From: Oscillospiraceae bacterium
GTDB lineage: Bacteria; Bacillota; Clostridia; Oscillospirales; Oscillospiraceae
Assembly: GCA_902775985.1 (NCBI GenBank)
Contig: CACYOR010000001.1
Coordinates: 1 to 64,000, forward strand
DNA length: 64,000 nt
Reading direction: 5' to 3'
The position numbers were made by a program, and so were the translations under genes. Of this stretch, positions 23,986 to 37,554 are shown in pieces; positions within the stretch are counted from its first letter, which is position 1; the number at the start of each line of letters is the position of its first letter. Below the pieces are notes generated by a model. The model made no database searches. It was not told the origin of the DNA and saw only the letters and a list, made by a program, of their open reading frames with translations.

Positions 23986-26900
23986 ATGCCAAAAGATGTT
24001 CTCTACGGCAAGACCCTGCGAAAGAGTTTTGCCCGCGTCGACGAGATCCAGGACATGCCCAATCTGCTGGAGATCCAGAAGAGCTCTTACAAGTGGTTCC
24101 TGGAGACCGGTCTGCATGAGGTGTTCCGGGATGTGGATTCGGTGACGGACTATTCCGGCAACCTGGAGCTGAGCTTCATCGACTATTCGATGAATGAGAA
24201 GCCCAAGTATGACGAGGAGGAGTGCAAGGCTCGCGACGCTACGTACGCCGCCCCGCTGAAGGTTCGCGTCCGTCTGCGCAATAAGGAAACCGAGGAGATC
24301 AAGGAGCAGGAGATCTTCATGGGTGATTTCCCCATCATGACTCCCGGCGGCACCTTTGTCATCAACGGCGCCGAGCGCGTTATCGTCTCCCAGATCGTCC
24401 GCTCTCCCGGCGTGTATTTCGAGAAGACCACGGACAAGTCCCTCATGAGCGTCTATGCCTCTACCGTGATTCCGTATCACGGCGCCTGGCTGGAGTATGA
24501 GACCGACGCGGCCGACGTCTTTAACGTCCGTATCGATAAGAACCGCAAGCTCCCCATCACCTGGTTCCTCAAGGCCATGGGCGCCTATGACGAGAACCGT
24601 CCCGCCACCTGGCTGAGCTGTGTGAACGATCCTTTCGTCGGCGCCACCACCAACGAGCGTCTGATGGAGATCTACGGACAGGACGAGCGCATGGTCTCCA
24701 CCATCGAGAAGGACACCACCCGCAGCCGCGAGGAGTGCCTCATTGAGATCTACCGCAAGCTCCGTCCCGGCGACCCCCCCACGGTGGAGTCTGCCGAGGC
24801 TCTGCTGGACGGCCTGTTCTATGACCGCCGCCGTTATGAGATTTCCAACGTCGGCCGTTATAAGTTCAATAAGAAACTCTCCCTCTATCCGCGTATTGCC
24901 GGTTTTGAGCTGGCCGCTCCCGTGGCCGATCCCTTCACCGGTGAGATCCTGGCCGAGGCAGGGGAGATCCTCTCCCGCGAGAAGGCCCGCCTGATTGCCG
25001 ACGCCGGCGTCATTTCCGTCAACCTGAACGTGGACGGTAAGGATGTGCGCGTGTTCTCCAACGGCATGGTGGATATCCGCCATTACATCGACTTTGACCC
25101 GGCCGAGCTCGGCATCAAGGAGCTGGTGCGCGGCATCGTCATGAAGCAGCTGTGCGAGCAGTACGAGGGCGAGGCCCTTAAAGACGCGATCCGCGAGAAC
25201 ATCGATGTGCTGGTTCCCAAGCACATCGTGGCCGACGATATCTTCTCTTCCGTCAACTACCTCAACTGCCTGGCCCATGGCATCGGCGAGGCCGACGACA
25301 TCGACCATCTGGGCAACCGCCGCGTCCGCTGCGTGGGTGAGCTGCTGCAGAACCAGTTCCGCATCGGCTTCAGCCGTATGGAGCGCGTGATTCGCGAGCG
25401 CATGACCCTGCAGGATCTGGACATCGTCACTCCCCAGAGCCTCATTAACATCCGCCCTGTCACCGCGGCCATCAAGGAGTTCTTCGGCTCCTCGCCGCTG
25501 AGCCAGTTCATGGACCAGACCAACCCCCTGGCCGAGCTGACCCACAAGCGCCGTATGTCTGCTCTGGGCCCCGGCGGTCTGAGCCGTGAGCGCGCCAGCT
25601 TCGACGTGCGTGACGTTCACTACACCCACTACGGTCGCCTCTGCCCCATTGAGACGCCCGAAGGTCCGAACATCGGTCTGATCAACTACCTGGCCTCCTA
25701 CGCCCGTGCTAACGAGTACGGCTTCCTGGTGGCTCCCTTCCGCAAGGTGGAGAAGGGTACCTGCCGCGTCACCAACGAGGTGGAGTACATGACCGCCGAT
25801 ATGGAGGATCAGTTTATCGTCGCGCAGGCGTCCGAGCCTGTGGATGAGAACGGCTGCTTCATCAATAAGCGTATCACCTGCCGTCACCGCAACGATACCG
25901 TCTCCGTCAACCGCGAGGACGTGGACTATGTGGATATCAGCCCCAAGATGATGGTGTCCATCGCCACGGCGATGATTCCCTTCCTTGAGAACGACGACGC
26001 CAACCGTGCCCTGATGGGCGCGAACATGCAGCGTCAGGCCGTGCCTCTGATGACCACCCAGGCGCCCATCGTCGCCACCGGTATCGAGCACAAGTGCGCG
26101 GTCGACTCCGGTGTGTGCGTCCTGGCCGAGGATGATGGCCTGGTCACCCGTGTGGACGCCAACTATGTCTCCGTCCGTTACGACAACGGCGAGCTGAAGG
26201 ATTACAAGCTCATCAAATTCGCCCGTTCCAACCAGGGAACCTGCATCAACCAGCGTCCCATCGTCAGTGCCGGCGAGCGCGTCCAGAAGGGCGACGTGCT
26301 GGCGGACGGTCCCTCCACCTCGCAGGGCGAGATCGCACTGGGCAAGAACATCCTGGTCGGCTATATGAACTGGGAAGGCTACAACTACGAGGACGCCATC
26401 CTGCTCAACGAGCGTCTGGTCATGGAAGACGTGTTCACCTCCATCCATGTGGAGGAGTATGAATGCGACGCCCGCGACACCAAGCTCGGACCCGAGGAGA
26501 TCACCCGCGATATCCCCGGTGTGGGCGACGATGCGCTCAAGTATCTGGACGAGCGCGGCATCATCATGATCGGCGCCGAGGTCACAGCCGGCGATATTCT
26601 GGTCGGTAAGGTCACACCCAAGGGCGAGACCGATCTGACCGCGGAGGAGCGTCTGCTCCGCGCCATCTTCGGCGAAAAGGCCCGCGAAGTGCGCGACACC
26701 TCGCTGAAGGTGCCCCACGGCGAGAGCGGCATTATTGTGGACGTGAAGGTCTTCACCCGTGAAAACGGCGATGAGATGAACCCGGGCGTCAACGAGGTTG
26801 TCCGCGTATACATCGCCCAGAAGCGTAAGATCTCCGTTGGCGACAAGATGGCGGGCCGTCACGGCAACAAGGGCGTCGTCTCCCGCATCCTGCCGCGCGA

Positions 26901-27704
26901 GGATATGCCTTATCTGCCCGACGGTACGCCGCTGGATATCGTGCTGAACCCCCTGGGCGTGCCTTCCCGTATGAACATCGGTCAGGTGTTGGAAGTCCAC
27001 CTGGGTTATGCGGCCCAGGCCCTGGGCTGGAAGGTCGCGACCCCGGTCTTCAACGGCGCCAACGAGAGCACCATCCGTGAGACCCTGCGTCAGGCCGGCC
27101 TGCGCGAGGACGGCAAGAGCACCATGTATGACGGCCGTACCGGCGAGAAGTTTGATAACGACGTCACGGTCGGCTGGGTCTACTTCCTGAAGCTCCACCA
27201 TCTGGTCGACGATAAGATCCATGCCCGTTCCACCGGCCCCTACAGCCTGGTCACCCAGCAGCCTCTGGGCGGCAAGGCCCAGTTCGGCGGCCAGCGCTTC
27301 GGCGAAATGGAAGTCTGGGCCCTGGAGGCCTACGGCGCCGCTTACGCACTGCAGGAGATCCTGACCGTCAAGTCCGACGACGTGACCGGACGTGTCAAGA
27401 CCTATGAGGCCATTGTCAAGGGCAACAATATCCCGCAGCCCGGCGTGCCGGAATCCTTTAAGGTTCTGGTCAAGGAGCTCCAGTCCCTGTGCCTGGACGT
27501 CCGCGTTCTGGACAAGGACGGCAGCGAGATCGAGCTGAAGGATGACGATGAGGACGATTTTGTCCCCGATATGAAGGATGAGTTCTATGCCTCCGACGAC
27601 AGCGAGCTGGAGGCGGAGGGCTATTCCATCGAGGATGTGCCGGCCGATGAGCTGGGCGCTGACCTCGGATTGAACGATTACAACGACGATGAGGAGGATG
27701 AGTG

Positions 27705-27705
<1 letters not shown>
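23986..27705 (+). CDS. rpoB: DNA-directed RNA polymerase beta subunit
   Basis: 1239 residues with AAGGAGAG before ATG 23986. The rifampicin pocket is wild type by reading: [20 protein letters not shown] followed by [11 protein letters not shown], with the Asp, His and Ser positions that mutate in resistant strains all unchanged. Further landmarks are [20 protein letters not shown], the [15 protein letters not shown] catalytic-site segment and the [21 protein letters not shown]-terminal clamp. The last ~60 residues form a strongly acidic Asp/Glu tail. rpoC follows with overlapping stop and start. The gene has its own promoter and is not preceded here by rplJ-rplL. Confidence 0.98.
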
Positions 27706-31445
<3,740 letters not shown>

Positions 31446-31456
31446 GTCAATATCGA

Positions 31457-31486
31457 AAAATCCCGCTGCTTCGGCAGCGGGATTTT
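31457..31486 (+). terminator. Terminator of rpoBC
   Basis: A 13-bp perfect stem (31457-31469 with 31474-31486) closes on a TTCG tetraloop. The A-run/T-run arms make it usable in both directions. Confidence 0.92.
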
Positions 31487-31495
31487 GACACAGAA

Positions 31496-31524
31496 AAGCC
31501 GCTGTCCGACCGGGACAGCGGCTT
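31496..31524 (-). terminator. Terminator of the leftward YbaK-type gene
   Basis: A 12- to 13-bp stem (31496-31507 with 31512-31524) is followed on the minus strand by TTCTGTG. It lies 15 bases beyond the stop codon at 31540. Confidence 0.75.
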
Positions 31525-31539
31525 GATTCGATTCTTGTG

Positions 31540-32010
31540 TTATTCCGGTAATTTGCAGACGTCGATCCACTCCAGCGCTTTGGAGTAGGTGAAAAGCTCA
31601 TCCAGATTCAGCTCAATGGCGCTGCTGGGACTGCCGACAGCGGGGAAAACCGTGGTGAATCGTTTCAGACTTTCATCCAGATAGACGGGAATTCCTTCTT
31701 TGCAGCCGAAGGGGCAAACGCCGCCGACCGGGTGGCCAACAAGCTCCAGTACCTCATCGGCGGAGAGCATCTTGGCTTTCATATGGAACTTCTCTTTGAA
31801 CTTATGATTGTCGATCCGCGCGTCTCCGGCGGCCAGGATCAGCATGCATCCGTCTGCCGTTTTGAAGGACAGGGTTTTGGCAATACGGGCGCCCTCTACG
31901 CCGAGGGCCAAAGCGGCGAGCTCCACAGTGGCGGAGGAGACAGTAAACTCCTGCACTCGATCTTCCATCCCGAGAGAGCGGAAGTAGGCGCGGCCGGTTT
32001 CAATGGACAT
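31540..32010 (-). CDS. YbaK/EbsC-type aminoacyl-tRNA deacylase
   Basis: 156 residues. YbaK-domain features are IAKTLSFKTADGCMLILAAGDARIDN in the core beta sheet, KAKMLSADEVLELVGHPVGGVCPFG around the conserved GxxxGGVxPFG motif, and FTTVFPAVGSPSSAIELNLD near the C-terminus. Family members hydrolyse mischarged Cys-tRNA(Pro) or Ala-tRNA(Pro) in trans. It is monocistronic between the rpoBC terminator and a hairpin upstream. The exact editing substrate cannot be read from sequence. The ribosome binding site is weak (AGAAAGAAG). Confidence 0.9.
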   Translation of the reverse strand: MSIETGRAYFRSLGMEDRVQEFTVSSATVELAALALGVEGARIAKTLSFKTADGCMLILAAGDARIDNHKFKEKFHMKAKMLSADEVLELVGHPVGGVCPFGCKEGIPVYLDESLKRFTTVFPAVGSPSSAIELNLDELFTYSKALEWIDVCKLPE

Positions 32011-32043
32011 GGCTAAAATCGCTTCTTTCTGTTTGAATTTGAA

Positions 32044-32071
32044 CAGGGAAGCGCTGTTAAGCGCTTCCCTG
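32044..32071 (-). terminator. Hairpin terminator of the XpaC/TelA operon
   Basis: A 12-bp stem (32044-32055 with 32060-32071) lies just past the stop of the small membrane protein gene (32094). The T-run on the minus strand is poor, so termination may be inefficient. Confidence 0.65.
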
Positions 32072-32093
32072 AGACTATTTTTGTCGTTTCGAT

Positions 32094-32342
32094 TCAGGGG
32101 ATCAGCTCGGGATAAGTGACACCGGCCAGATCAGCCAGCTGACGGGTAGGAAACTTGTCATAGCGGCGCATGAAATCCTGCCACATGCCGTTGGCATCTA
32201 CCCGGTCGGAGGCGGTCAGCATACTGGCGCTGAGCTGGGCACATTTTCCACCGAACTTGACCTTCGTGTTCAGCAGCGTCGTCGCCGCGACCAGCACCAG
32301 ACAGAGCAGAATGGCAAACCAGGTTTTTTGAAAAATCTTCAT
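32094..32342 (-). CDS. Small membrane-anchored protein, last gene of the XpaC/TelA operon
   Basis: 82 residues: a short basic start (MKIFQK), one hydrophobic helix at about 7-24 (WFAILLCLVLVAATTLL), then a ~58-residue polar domain with a single Cys (GGKCAQLSA) and the ending VTYPELIP. No family was recognised. It begins 9 bases after the TelA-type gene, so it is probably co-transcribed. The topology suggests a bitopic protein or signal-anchored peptide outside the membrane. A role with TelA/XpaC at the envelope is inferred from position only. Confidence 0.7.
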   Translation of the reverse strand: MKIFQKTWFAILLCLVLVAATTLLNTKVKFGGKCAQLSASMLTASDRVDANGMWQDFMRRYDKFPTRQLADLAGVTYPELIP

Positions 32343-32351
32343 AGCGCTCTA

Positions 32352-33515
32352 TCAGCCCTTCATGGACAGCAGCTTCTGGTTCAGTTCGTTTTCGATACGA
32401 GCGAGTTCTTCCTCGGCAGCAGCGCGTTTGGCACGGCCGTCGTTCTGAATCTGGCGCACTTCATCCAGCGTGGCGATCAGCTCCAGGTTGGTCTTGCGGA
32501 GCGTCTCAATATCTACGATGCCGCGCTCGGCCTCCTTGGCGATGGTGACGCTGCCCTGGTGCAGAGCCTGCGCGTTCTTCTCCAGCAGCTGATTGGTCAC
32601 ATTGGTGACCTCATTCTGGGCCTTCATGGCCTGCTCGGAGTTATAGAGGGCCAGCGCCATGACCATCTGGTTTTTCCACAGGGGAATGGTGTTGACAATG
32701 GAGGAGCGGATCTTCTCGCTCATCAGGCTGTCATTGTTCTGCACCATGCGGATCTGCGGGGCCATCTGGACAGAAATCATGCGCGTCAGCTCCAGATCAT
32801 GCAGCTTCTTCTCAAAGCGGCCGATCAGGTTGGCAAAGTCGTTGGCGGCCTGGGCGTCCTCGGGCAGACCGGATTCCTGGGCCTTGGCGACGTACTTGGG
32901 AAGTTCTTCCTTGCGCAGCTGCTCAACGCGGAGCTTGCCGGCCAGGATATACATGGTCAGCTCTTTCTGGTACTCGCTGTTCTTGTCATACATCTTGTCC
33001 ATCATGCTGATGTCCTTAAGAAGTGTGACCTCGTGCTTTTCCAGCTCTTCCACGATCTTGTCCACGTTGATTTCGGCCTTGTCATACTGGGCCTTCAGAG
33101 AGGCAATGTTCTGCGTGCCCTTCTTGAACAGACCAAGGAGCCCCTTCTTTTCCTCAGGCTCAAAGTTCAGGCCCTGCAGCTCCACCACCAGATCGCTCAG
33201 CATATTGCCGACTTCGCCCAGATCCTTGGAGCGCACGGAGCTGAGAGCGGCGTCAGAGAACTCGGAGATGTTTTTCTGCGCGGCACTGCCGTAGTTTATG
33301 ATCTGCTCGGTGTTCTGAATGTCGATCTGCTGGGCAAAGTTCATGACGGCGGCCTGCTCGGCCGGGCTGAGACTGTCAAGAGAGAGCTTTTCAACCGGGA
33401 TTTCTTCTTCCTTGGCCTCTTCCTGAACCACTTCTTCTTCCTTCGGCGCTTCCTCAACAGCAGCGGCGGTGGCATTGGGATCCAACGTCAAAGTCGGGAT
33501 AAACTCTTCACTCAT
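32352..33515 (-). CDS. TelA-family (toxic anion resistance) protein
   Basis: 387 residues with AAAGGA before the start at 33515. After a Glu-rich N-terminal linker (about 15-45), the protein is largely helical and coiled-coil, with TelA (PF05816) hallmarks: EEKKGLLGLFKKGTQNIASL, LEKHEVTLLKDISMMDKMYDKN, and NDSLMSEKIRSSIVNTIPLWKNQM. The family was named for tellurite resistance, but members are commonly paired with XpaC and appear to act in envelope or stress physiology. Here too the upstream neighbour is an XpaC homologue (22 bases apart). It is cytoplasmic or membrane-peripheral. Confidence 0.92.
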   Translation of the reverse strand: MSEEFIPTLTLDPNATAAAVEEAPKEEEVVQEEAKEEEIPVEKLSLDSLSPAEQAAVMNFAQQIDIQNTEQIINYGSAAQKNISEFSDAALSSVRSKDLGEVGNMLSDLVVELQGLNFEPEEKKGLLGLFKKGTQNIASLKAQYDKAEINVDKIVEELEKHEVTLLKDISMMDKMYDKNSEYQKELTMYILAGKLRVEQLRKEELPKYVAKAQESGLPEDAQAANDFANLIGRFEKKLHDLELTRMISVQMAPQIRMVQNNDSLMSEKIRSSIVNTIPLWKNQMVMALALYNSEQAMKAQNEVTNVTNQLLEKNAQALHQGSVTIAKEAERGIVDIETLRKTNLELIATLDEVRQIQNDGRAKRAAAEEELARIENELNQKLLSMKG

Positions 33516-33536
33516 GGTTATCGGTCCTTTCTATGA

Positions 33537-34313
33537 TCATTTTGCTTGATGAACGGCTTGAGCGCCCGCTCCGGCAACAGAGCCGGAGGCAGGCTGGATG
33601 ACAAAGTCCTTGTTTTCGGAAAGCCCCTCACGGGCGAGCATCTGGTTCATCACGTCGATATCCGTCTCAATATCCAGCGCCTGATTGGCAAACAGCGAAT
33701 CAAGACGCTTCTTGTAAGCGAGAATAGCGGCATCCAGCATCTCGTTAATGTTCTTCATGCTCTTGTCGATGTTCTCACCTTCAACACCAAGGGAACTCAT
33801 CCGGTCGTAGGCATTGAGTAGTTTAATCGTAGTGGGCAAATAATAGTTCATGAATTTTTTGATCTGCGGGATATCAGAGGGATCCTGAATGGCGTCCTGC
33901 ACAATCTTGTCCGTGATGCGCATGATCTCATTGATCTTGCTGCGCACCTCGGTATCCTGAATGGACATGTATAGTCTGCCCATTTCACTCAGGGCCTTGT
34001 TGCCCTCTTCCACGATGGGATCAATCTCCGGCCCATAGCTTTTCTTCTCAACCGGCTTGACCCGCTGGCTCGTACTGCGTACCGGCTCCTGTTTGGGCTG
34101 TGCCGCCTGCTGCTGCTCCGGCTGAGGGCTGGCCTGTCTTTGTGCCCGTCCGGCCATCCGGCCTACCAGATAGGCTGTGCCGAGACCGATGCCCAGCGCA
34201 GCCAGCAATCCTCCCAGCTCATACATAGGAAAGAATGCGGATAAAATGATCCAGGTGATGAGAAAGCTGTATATGGATCTGAGAGGTGAACGGTTCCGTC
34301 TTCTGCGTGACAA
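33537..34313 (-). CDS. XpaC-like protein (5-bromo-4-chloroindolyl phosphate hydrolysis family)
   Basis: 258 residues from TTG 34313, chosen because GGAGGG lies 7 bases upstream; the frame runs further upstream to 34457 but crosses the promoter. A basic N-terminus (LSRRRRNR) is followed by two hydrophobic stretches at about 15-55, a Gln/Pro-rich linker, and a helical C-terminal domain containing YYLPTTIKLLNAYDRMSS, the conserved XpaC segment, and LDIETDIDVMNQMLAREGL. It is paired with TelA as in many Firmicutes. Its biochemical function is unsettled despite the historical name. It is the first gene of a three-gene operon with a clear promoter. Confidence 0.85.
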   Translation of the reverse strand: MSRRRRNRSPLRSIYSFLITWIILSAFFPMYELGGLLAALGIGLGTAYLVGRMAGRAQRQASPQPEQQQAAQPKQEPVRSTSQRVKPVEKKSYGPEIDPIVEEGNKALSEMGRLYMSIQDTEVRSKINEIMRITDKIVQDAIQDPSDIPQIKKFMNYYLPTTIKLLNAYDRMSSLGVEGENIDKSMKNINEMLDAAILAYKKRLDSLFANQALDIETDIDVMNQMLAREGLSENKDFVIQPASGSVAGAGAQAVHQAK

Positions 34314-34350
34314 GTGATATCCCTCCAGGTTGCTTGTAATCAATCGGTTT

Positions 34351-34379
34351 ATTTTATATCGAATCTTGGTTGCCGTCAA
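34351..34379 (-). promoter_or_regulatory. Promoter of the XpaC/TelA operon
   Basis: Leftward TTGACG (34374-34379), a 17-base spacer and TAAAAT (34351-34356), upstream of the TTG start at 34313. This supports the shorter XpaC reading. Confidence 0.7.
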
Positions 34380-34440
34380 GAGAAGAAAAGACAATTCCGC
34401 GTGCCCTTGGAAAAAGATTGGGCTGTCCCTGCGCTTTTGC

Positions 34441-34469
34441 TTGCAAATGCTTTGCAATGAGAGTATAAT
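34441..34469 (+). promoter_or_regulatory. Promoter of rpe-recR
   Basis: TTGCAA (34441-34446), a 17-base spacer and consensus TATAAT (34464-34469), 30 bases before the rpe start. The spacer repeats a TTTGCAATG word. Confidence 0.75.
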
Positions 34470-34499
34470 AAAGTGTCACATTAGGTGAAGGGAGAAAGC

Positions 34500-35156
34500 A
34501 TGATGGTTAAGATTGCACCTTCGATCCTTTCTGCGGATTTTGCGCGGCTTGGCGATGAGGTTGAGGATGTTCGAATCGCGGGCGCTGACTATATTCATTT
34601 TGACGTGATGGATGGGGAGTTTGTTCCCAATATCTCTGTGGGCTTTCCGGTGCTCAAAAGCCTGCGTAAAGCGACGGATCTGTTCCTTGACGTTCATTTG
34701 ATGGTGGACCGGCCGCTGCGCTATGTGGAGCGCTTTTGTGACGCCGGCGCCGATCTTGTGAATGTTCATGTGGAGGCGGATACGCCGGAGAATATCCACG
34801 CCGCCCTGGAGAAGATTCACGCCAAAGGCAAGAAGGCTGGCATTACCATCAAGCCCAAGACTCCGGCTGAAGCGGTTTTGCCGTATCTGGATCAGGTGGA
34901 TCTGGTACTGGTGATGACGGTGGAGCCCGGGTTCGGCGGCCAGAGCTTTATGGCTGATATGCTGGATAAGGTTCATAAGATCAGAACCTGGATTGAAGAA
35001 AAGCAGCTCGCCTGTGAGCTTGAGGTCGACGGCGGGGTCGACGCGGTGACCGCCCATGCCTGCAAAGCGGCCGGGGCCAATGTCCTGGTGGCCGGAAGCG
35101 CTGTATTTAATAAGCCGGATCGGGCCGCGGCCATCGCGGCGATCCGCAATTCCTGA
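34500..35156 (+). CDS. rpe: Ribulose-phosphate 3-epimerase
   Basis: 218 residues from ATG 34500 (GAAGGGAG 5 bases upstream); ATG 34503 is also possible. It is a complete TIM barrel with the expected metal and catalytic elements: IAPSILSADFARLGDEV at strand 1, HFDVMDGEFVPNIS with the metal-binding His and Asp, LDVHLMVDRP, VMTVEPGFGGQSF (phosphate loop) and LEVDGGVDA. It interconverts ribulose-5-phosphate and xylulose-5-phosphate in the pentose phosphate pathway. It lies 19 bases upstream of recR with a promoter of its own. Confidence 0.96.
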   Translation: MMVKIAPSILSADFARLGDEVEDVRIAGADYIHFDVMDGEFVPNISVGFPVLKSLRKATDLFLDVHLMVDRPLRYVERFCDAGADLVNVHVEADTPENIHAALEKIHAKGKKAGITIKPKTPAEAVLPYLDQVDLVLVMTVEPGFGGQSFMADMLDKVHKIRTWIEEKQLACELEVDGGVDAVTAHACKAAGANVLVAGSAVFNKPDRAAAIAAIRNS

Positions 35157-35175
35157 TCGGAAGGAACGTCCATTC

Positions 35176-35775
35176 ATGTCTTTTTTTCCTGCTTCTCTTG
35201 AAAACCTGATCGATAAGTTTGCCTCTCTCCCGGGCATCGGCCGGAAAAGCGCCCAGCGTCTGGCCTTCCATGTGCTCTCCCTGCCGGAAGAGGAGACGAC
35301 AGCGTTTGCCAGGGCCATTACCGATGCCAAGGCCAACGTCCACCGCTGCGCGATCTGTCAGAACCTGACGGAAGGGGAGATTTGCTCGATCTGTGCCAGT
35401 GACCGCAGGGACAAATCCACGATCTGTGTGGTGTCTGAACCGCGGGATGTGCTGAGCATTGAGCGTGGACATGAATATAATGGCACCTATCACGTGCTGC
35501 ATGGCGTTCTCTCGCCCATGAGTCATGTGGGTCCCGATGATATCCGTATCAAAGAGCTGCTGGTTCGTGCAGCCCAGGATGAGGTGCAGGAGGTTATCAT
35601 GGCGACGAATCCGGATACCGAAGGGGAGGCGACTGCCATGTATATTTCCCGCCTGCTGAAACCCTTCAACATCCGCGTGACGCGTCTGGCCTATGGTATT
35701 CCCGTGGGCTCCAACCTGGAGTTTGCCGACGACGCGACGCTGAACCGTGCCCTGGAAGGCCGCACGGACATGTAA
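35176..35775 (+). CDS. recR: Recombination protein RecR
   Basis: 199 residues from ATG 35176, the normal RecR length; the frame is open upstream but that part overlaps rpe. Features in order are the helix-hairpin-helix LPGIGRKSAQRLAFHVL, a C4 zinc finger (Cys58, Cys61, Cys70, Cys73 in CAICQNLTEGEICSIC), the Toprim domain starting ICVVSEPRDVLSIE with ATNPDTEGEATAMY, and the C-terminal VTRLAYGIPVGSNLEFAD. RecR works with RecO and RecF in single-strand gap repair. The common dnaX-yaaK partners are not adjacent here. Confidence 0.97.
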   Translation: MSFFPASLENLIDKFASLPGIGRKSAQRLAFHVLSLPEEETTAFARAITDAKANVHRCAICQNLTEGEICSICASDRRDKSTICVVSEPRDVLSIERGHEYNGTYHVLHGVLSPMSHVGPDDIRIKELLVRAAQDEVQEVIMATNPDTEGEATAMYISRLLKPFNIRVTRLAYGIPVGSNLEFADDATLNRALEGRTDM

Positions 35776-35885
35776 CGGTTTAAAATCCGTAAGCTCAGGA
35801 TACACTGTCTGTGTACCGGGGTGAGTCGGTTTATCGGTTTCGCATTCCTTACATAGCATTTTAACAACGAAGAAATGGAGTTTGT

Positions 35886-37544
35886 ATGATTTCAAAATTG
35901 AAGATTATTCCTCTTGGCGGTCTCGGTGAGATCGGCAAGAACATGACGGCGATCGAGTATGGCAGTGATATTATTGTCATCGACTGCGGCATGGGGTTTC
36001 CCGACGAGGATATGTACGGGGTTGATATTGTTCTGCCCGATTTTACCTATTTGAAGAACAATGCCAGCCGGATCCGCGGATTGATTCTGACCCACGGTCA
36101 TGAGGATCATATCGGCGGCGTGCCTTATCTGCTGCGGGAGATGGACATTCCCATCTACACCACAGCCTTGACCGCTGCGTTGGTAGAGCTGAAGCTGGAG
36201 GAGCATGATCTCCTCTATAACACCCAGATTTTCACCAAGAAGACCGGCTCGGTGTTCCGCCTGGGCTGCTTCACGGTGGAGTTTATCCACGTGAATCACT
36301 CCATCCCGGATGCGGTCGCCCTGGCGATCAAAACGCCCCTCGGTACGATCATCCATACCGGCGATTTCAAGATCGACGTGACGCCCATCTCCGGCGGCAT
36401 GATCGACCTGGTCCGTTTCGGCGAGCTGGGAAACGAAGGCGTCCTCGCCTTGATGAGCGATTCCACCAACGTGGAAAAGCCAGGTCATTCCGATTCCGAG
36501 CGCAAGGTCGGCGCGAGCTTTGACAAGCTCTTTAAGGGCTGTGACAAGCGAATCATCATCACCACCTTTGCCTCCAACGTCCACCGCCTGCAGCAGATCA
36601 TCGATGTTGCGGCCAAGTATGGGCGCAAGGTGGGCATCACCGGGCGCAGCATGGAAAACGTTCTGCGTGTGGCCACGGTGCTGGGCTATATGGATATCCC
36701 GGACGACGTGATGATGGACATCGAGCACCTCAATAAGCTGCCGCGGGACAAGGTGGTCATCATCTCCACCGGCAGCCAGGGTGAGGCCATGTCCGCCCTG
36801 TATCGCATGGCCTTCTCCGAACACAAGCAGATTCAGGTGGACGCTGGCGACCGGGTCATTATCTCAGCCTCGGCCATACCCGGCAATGAGACCACGATCA
36901 GCCGCGTGATCGACGAGCTGTTTCATAAAGGCGCGGAGGTCATCTATGACCGAAATACCGATCTCCATGTCTCTGGCCACGCCTGCCAGGAGGAGCAGAA
37001 AATGCTGCTTGCCCTGGTGAAGCCCAAGTATTTTATCCCTGTCCACGGCGAGTATCGGATGCTGGTAAAGCATGCGGAGATCGGAAAACAGATGGGTGTG
37101 CAGCCCAAAAACGTCATGGTGGGCGAAAACGGCTGTGTGTTTGAGATCACCAAGAAGGGAATCAGCAAGGCCGATCCCGTTCAGGCCGGCGCTGTTTTGA
37201 TTGACGCCGGAGGCACGGGTGAGGTCGGCGATGTGGTCATGCGGGATCGCCACCGCCTGGCAGAGGACGGCATGATCGTCGTCGTGCTGCCCTATTCCTC
37301 CTACGATCATATGTTGGTGGGAACACCGGAGATCGTGACCCGCGGCTTTATCTATGTGAAAGAAGCCGAGGAACTGATGGAGGAACTTAAGCGTGTGACG
37401 CTGGAATCGGTGGAGACCTGCGCGGCGCAGCACATTACCGATTGGACGGCCATCAAGAGCAAGGTGAAGAGCAATCTCTCCGGTTATCTCTTCAAAACCA
37501 CGCGCCGCAGCCCCATGATCCTTCCGGTGATTTCCGAGATTTGA
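35886..37544 (+). CDS. rnj: Ribonuclease J
   Basis: 552 residues, the usual RNase J length. It is a metallo-beta-lactamase/beta-CASP nuclease: IIPLGGLGEIGKNMT at the start, the zinc motif His70, His72, Asp74, His75 in LTHGHEDHIGG, IIHTGDFKID, the beta-CASP STGSQGEAMSAL, and the C-terminal DLHVSGHACQEEQKMLL and VHGEYRML. RNase J provides 5'-to-3' exonuclease and endonuclease activity in mRNA decay and rRNA maturation of Firmicutes. The ribosome binding site is AATGGAG. Its stop is 10 bases before the ArsC-like gene, so the two are probably co-transcribed. Confidence 0.96.
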   Translation: MISKLKIIPLGGLGEIGKNMTAIEYGSDIIVIDCGMGFPDEDMYGVDIVLPDFTYLKNNASRIRGLILTHGHEDHIGGVPYLLREMDIPIYTTALTAALVELKLEEHDLLYNTQIFTKKTGSVFRLGCFTVEFIHVNHSIPDAVALAIKTPLGTIIHTGDFKIDVTPISGGMIDLVRFGELGNEGVLALMSDSTNVEKPGHSDSERKVGASFDKLFKGCDKRIIITTFASNVHRLQQIIDVAAKYGRKVGITGRSMENVLRVATVLGYMDIPDDVMMDIEHLNKLPRDKVVIISTGSQGEAMSALYRMAFSEHKQIQVDAGDRVIISASAIPGNETTISRVIDELFHKGAEVIYDRNTDLHVSGHACQEEQKMLLALVKPKYFIPVHGEYRMLVKHAEIGKQMGVQPKNVMVGENGCVFEITKKGISKADPVQAGAVLIDAGGTGEVGDVVMRDRHRLAEDGMIVVVLPYSSYDHMLVGTPEIVTRGFIYVKEAEELMEELKRVTLESVETCAAQHITDWTAIKSKVKSNLSGYLFKTTRRSPMILPVISEI

Positions 37545-37554
37545 GGACAGAGAC

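Noticed and set aside
32352..33515. Tellurite resistance as the function of the TelA-family protein.
   Set aside because: The name is historical; no tellurite operon partners are present and the XpaC pairing is the housekeeping-like arrangement.
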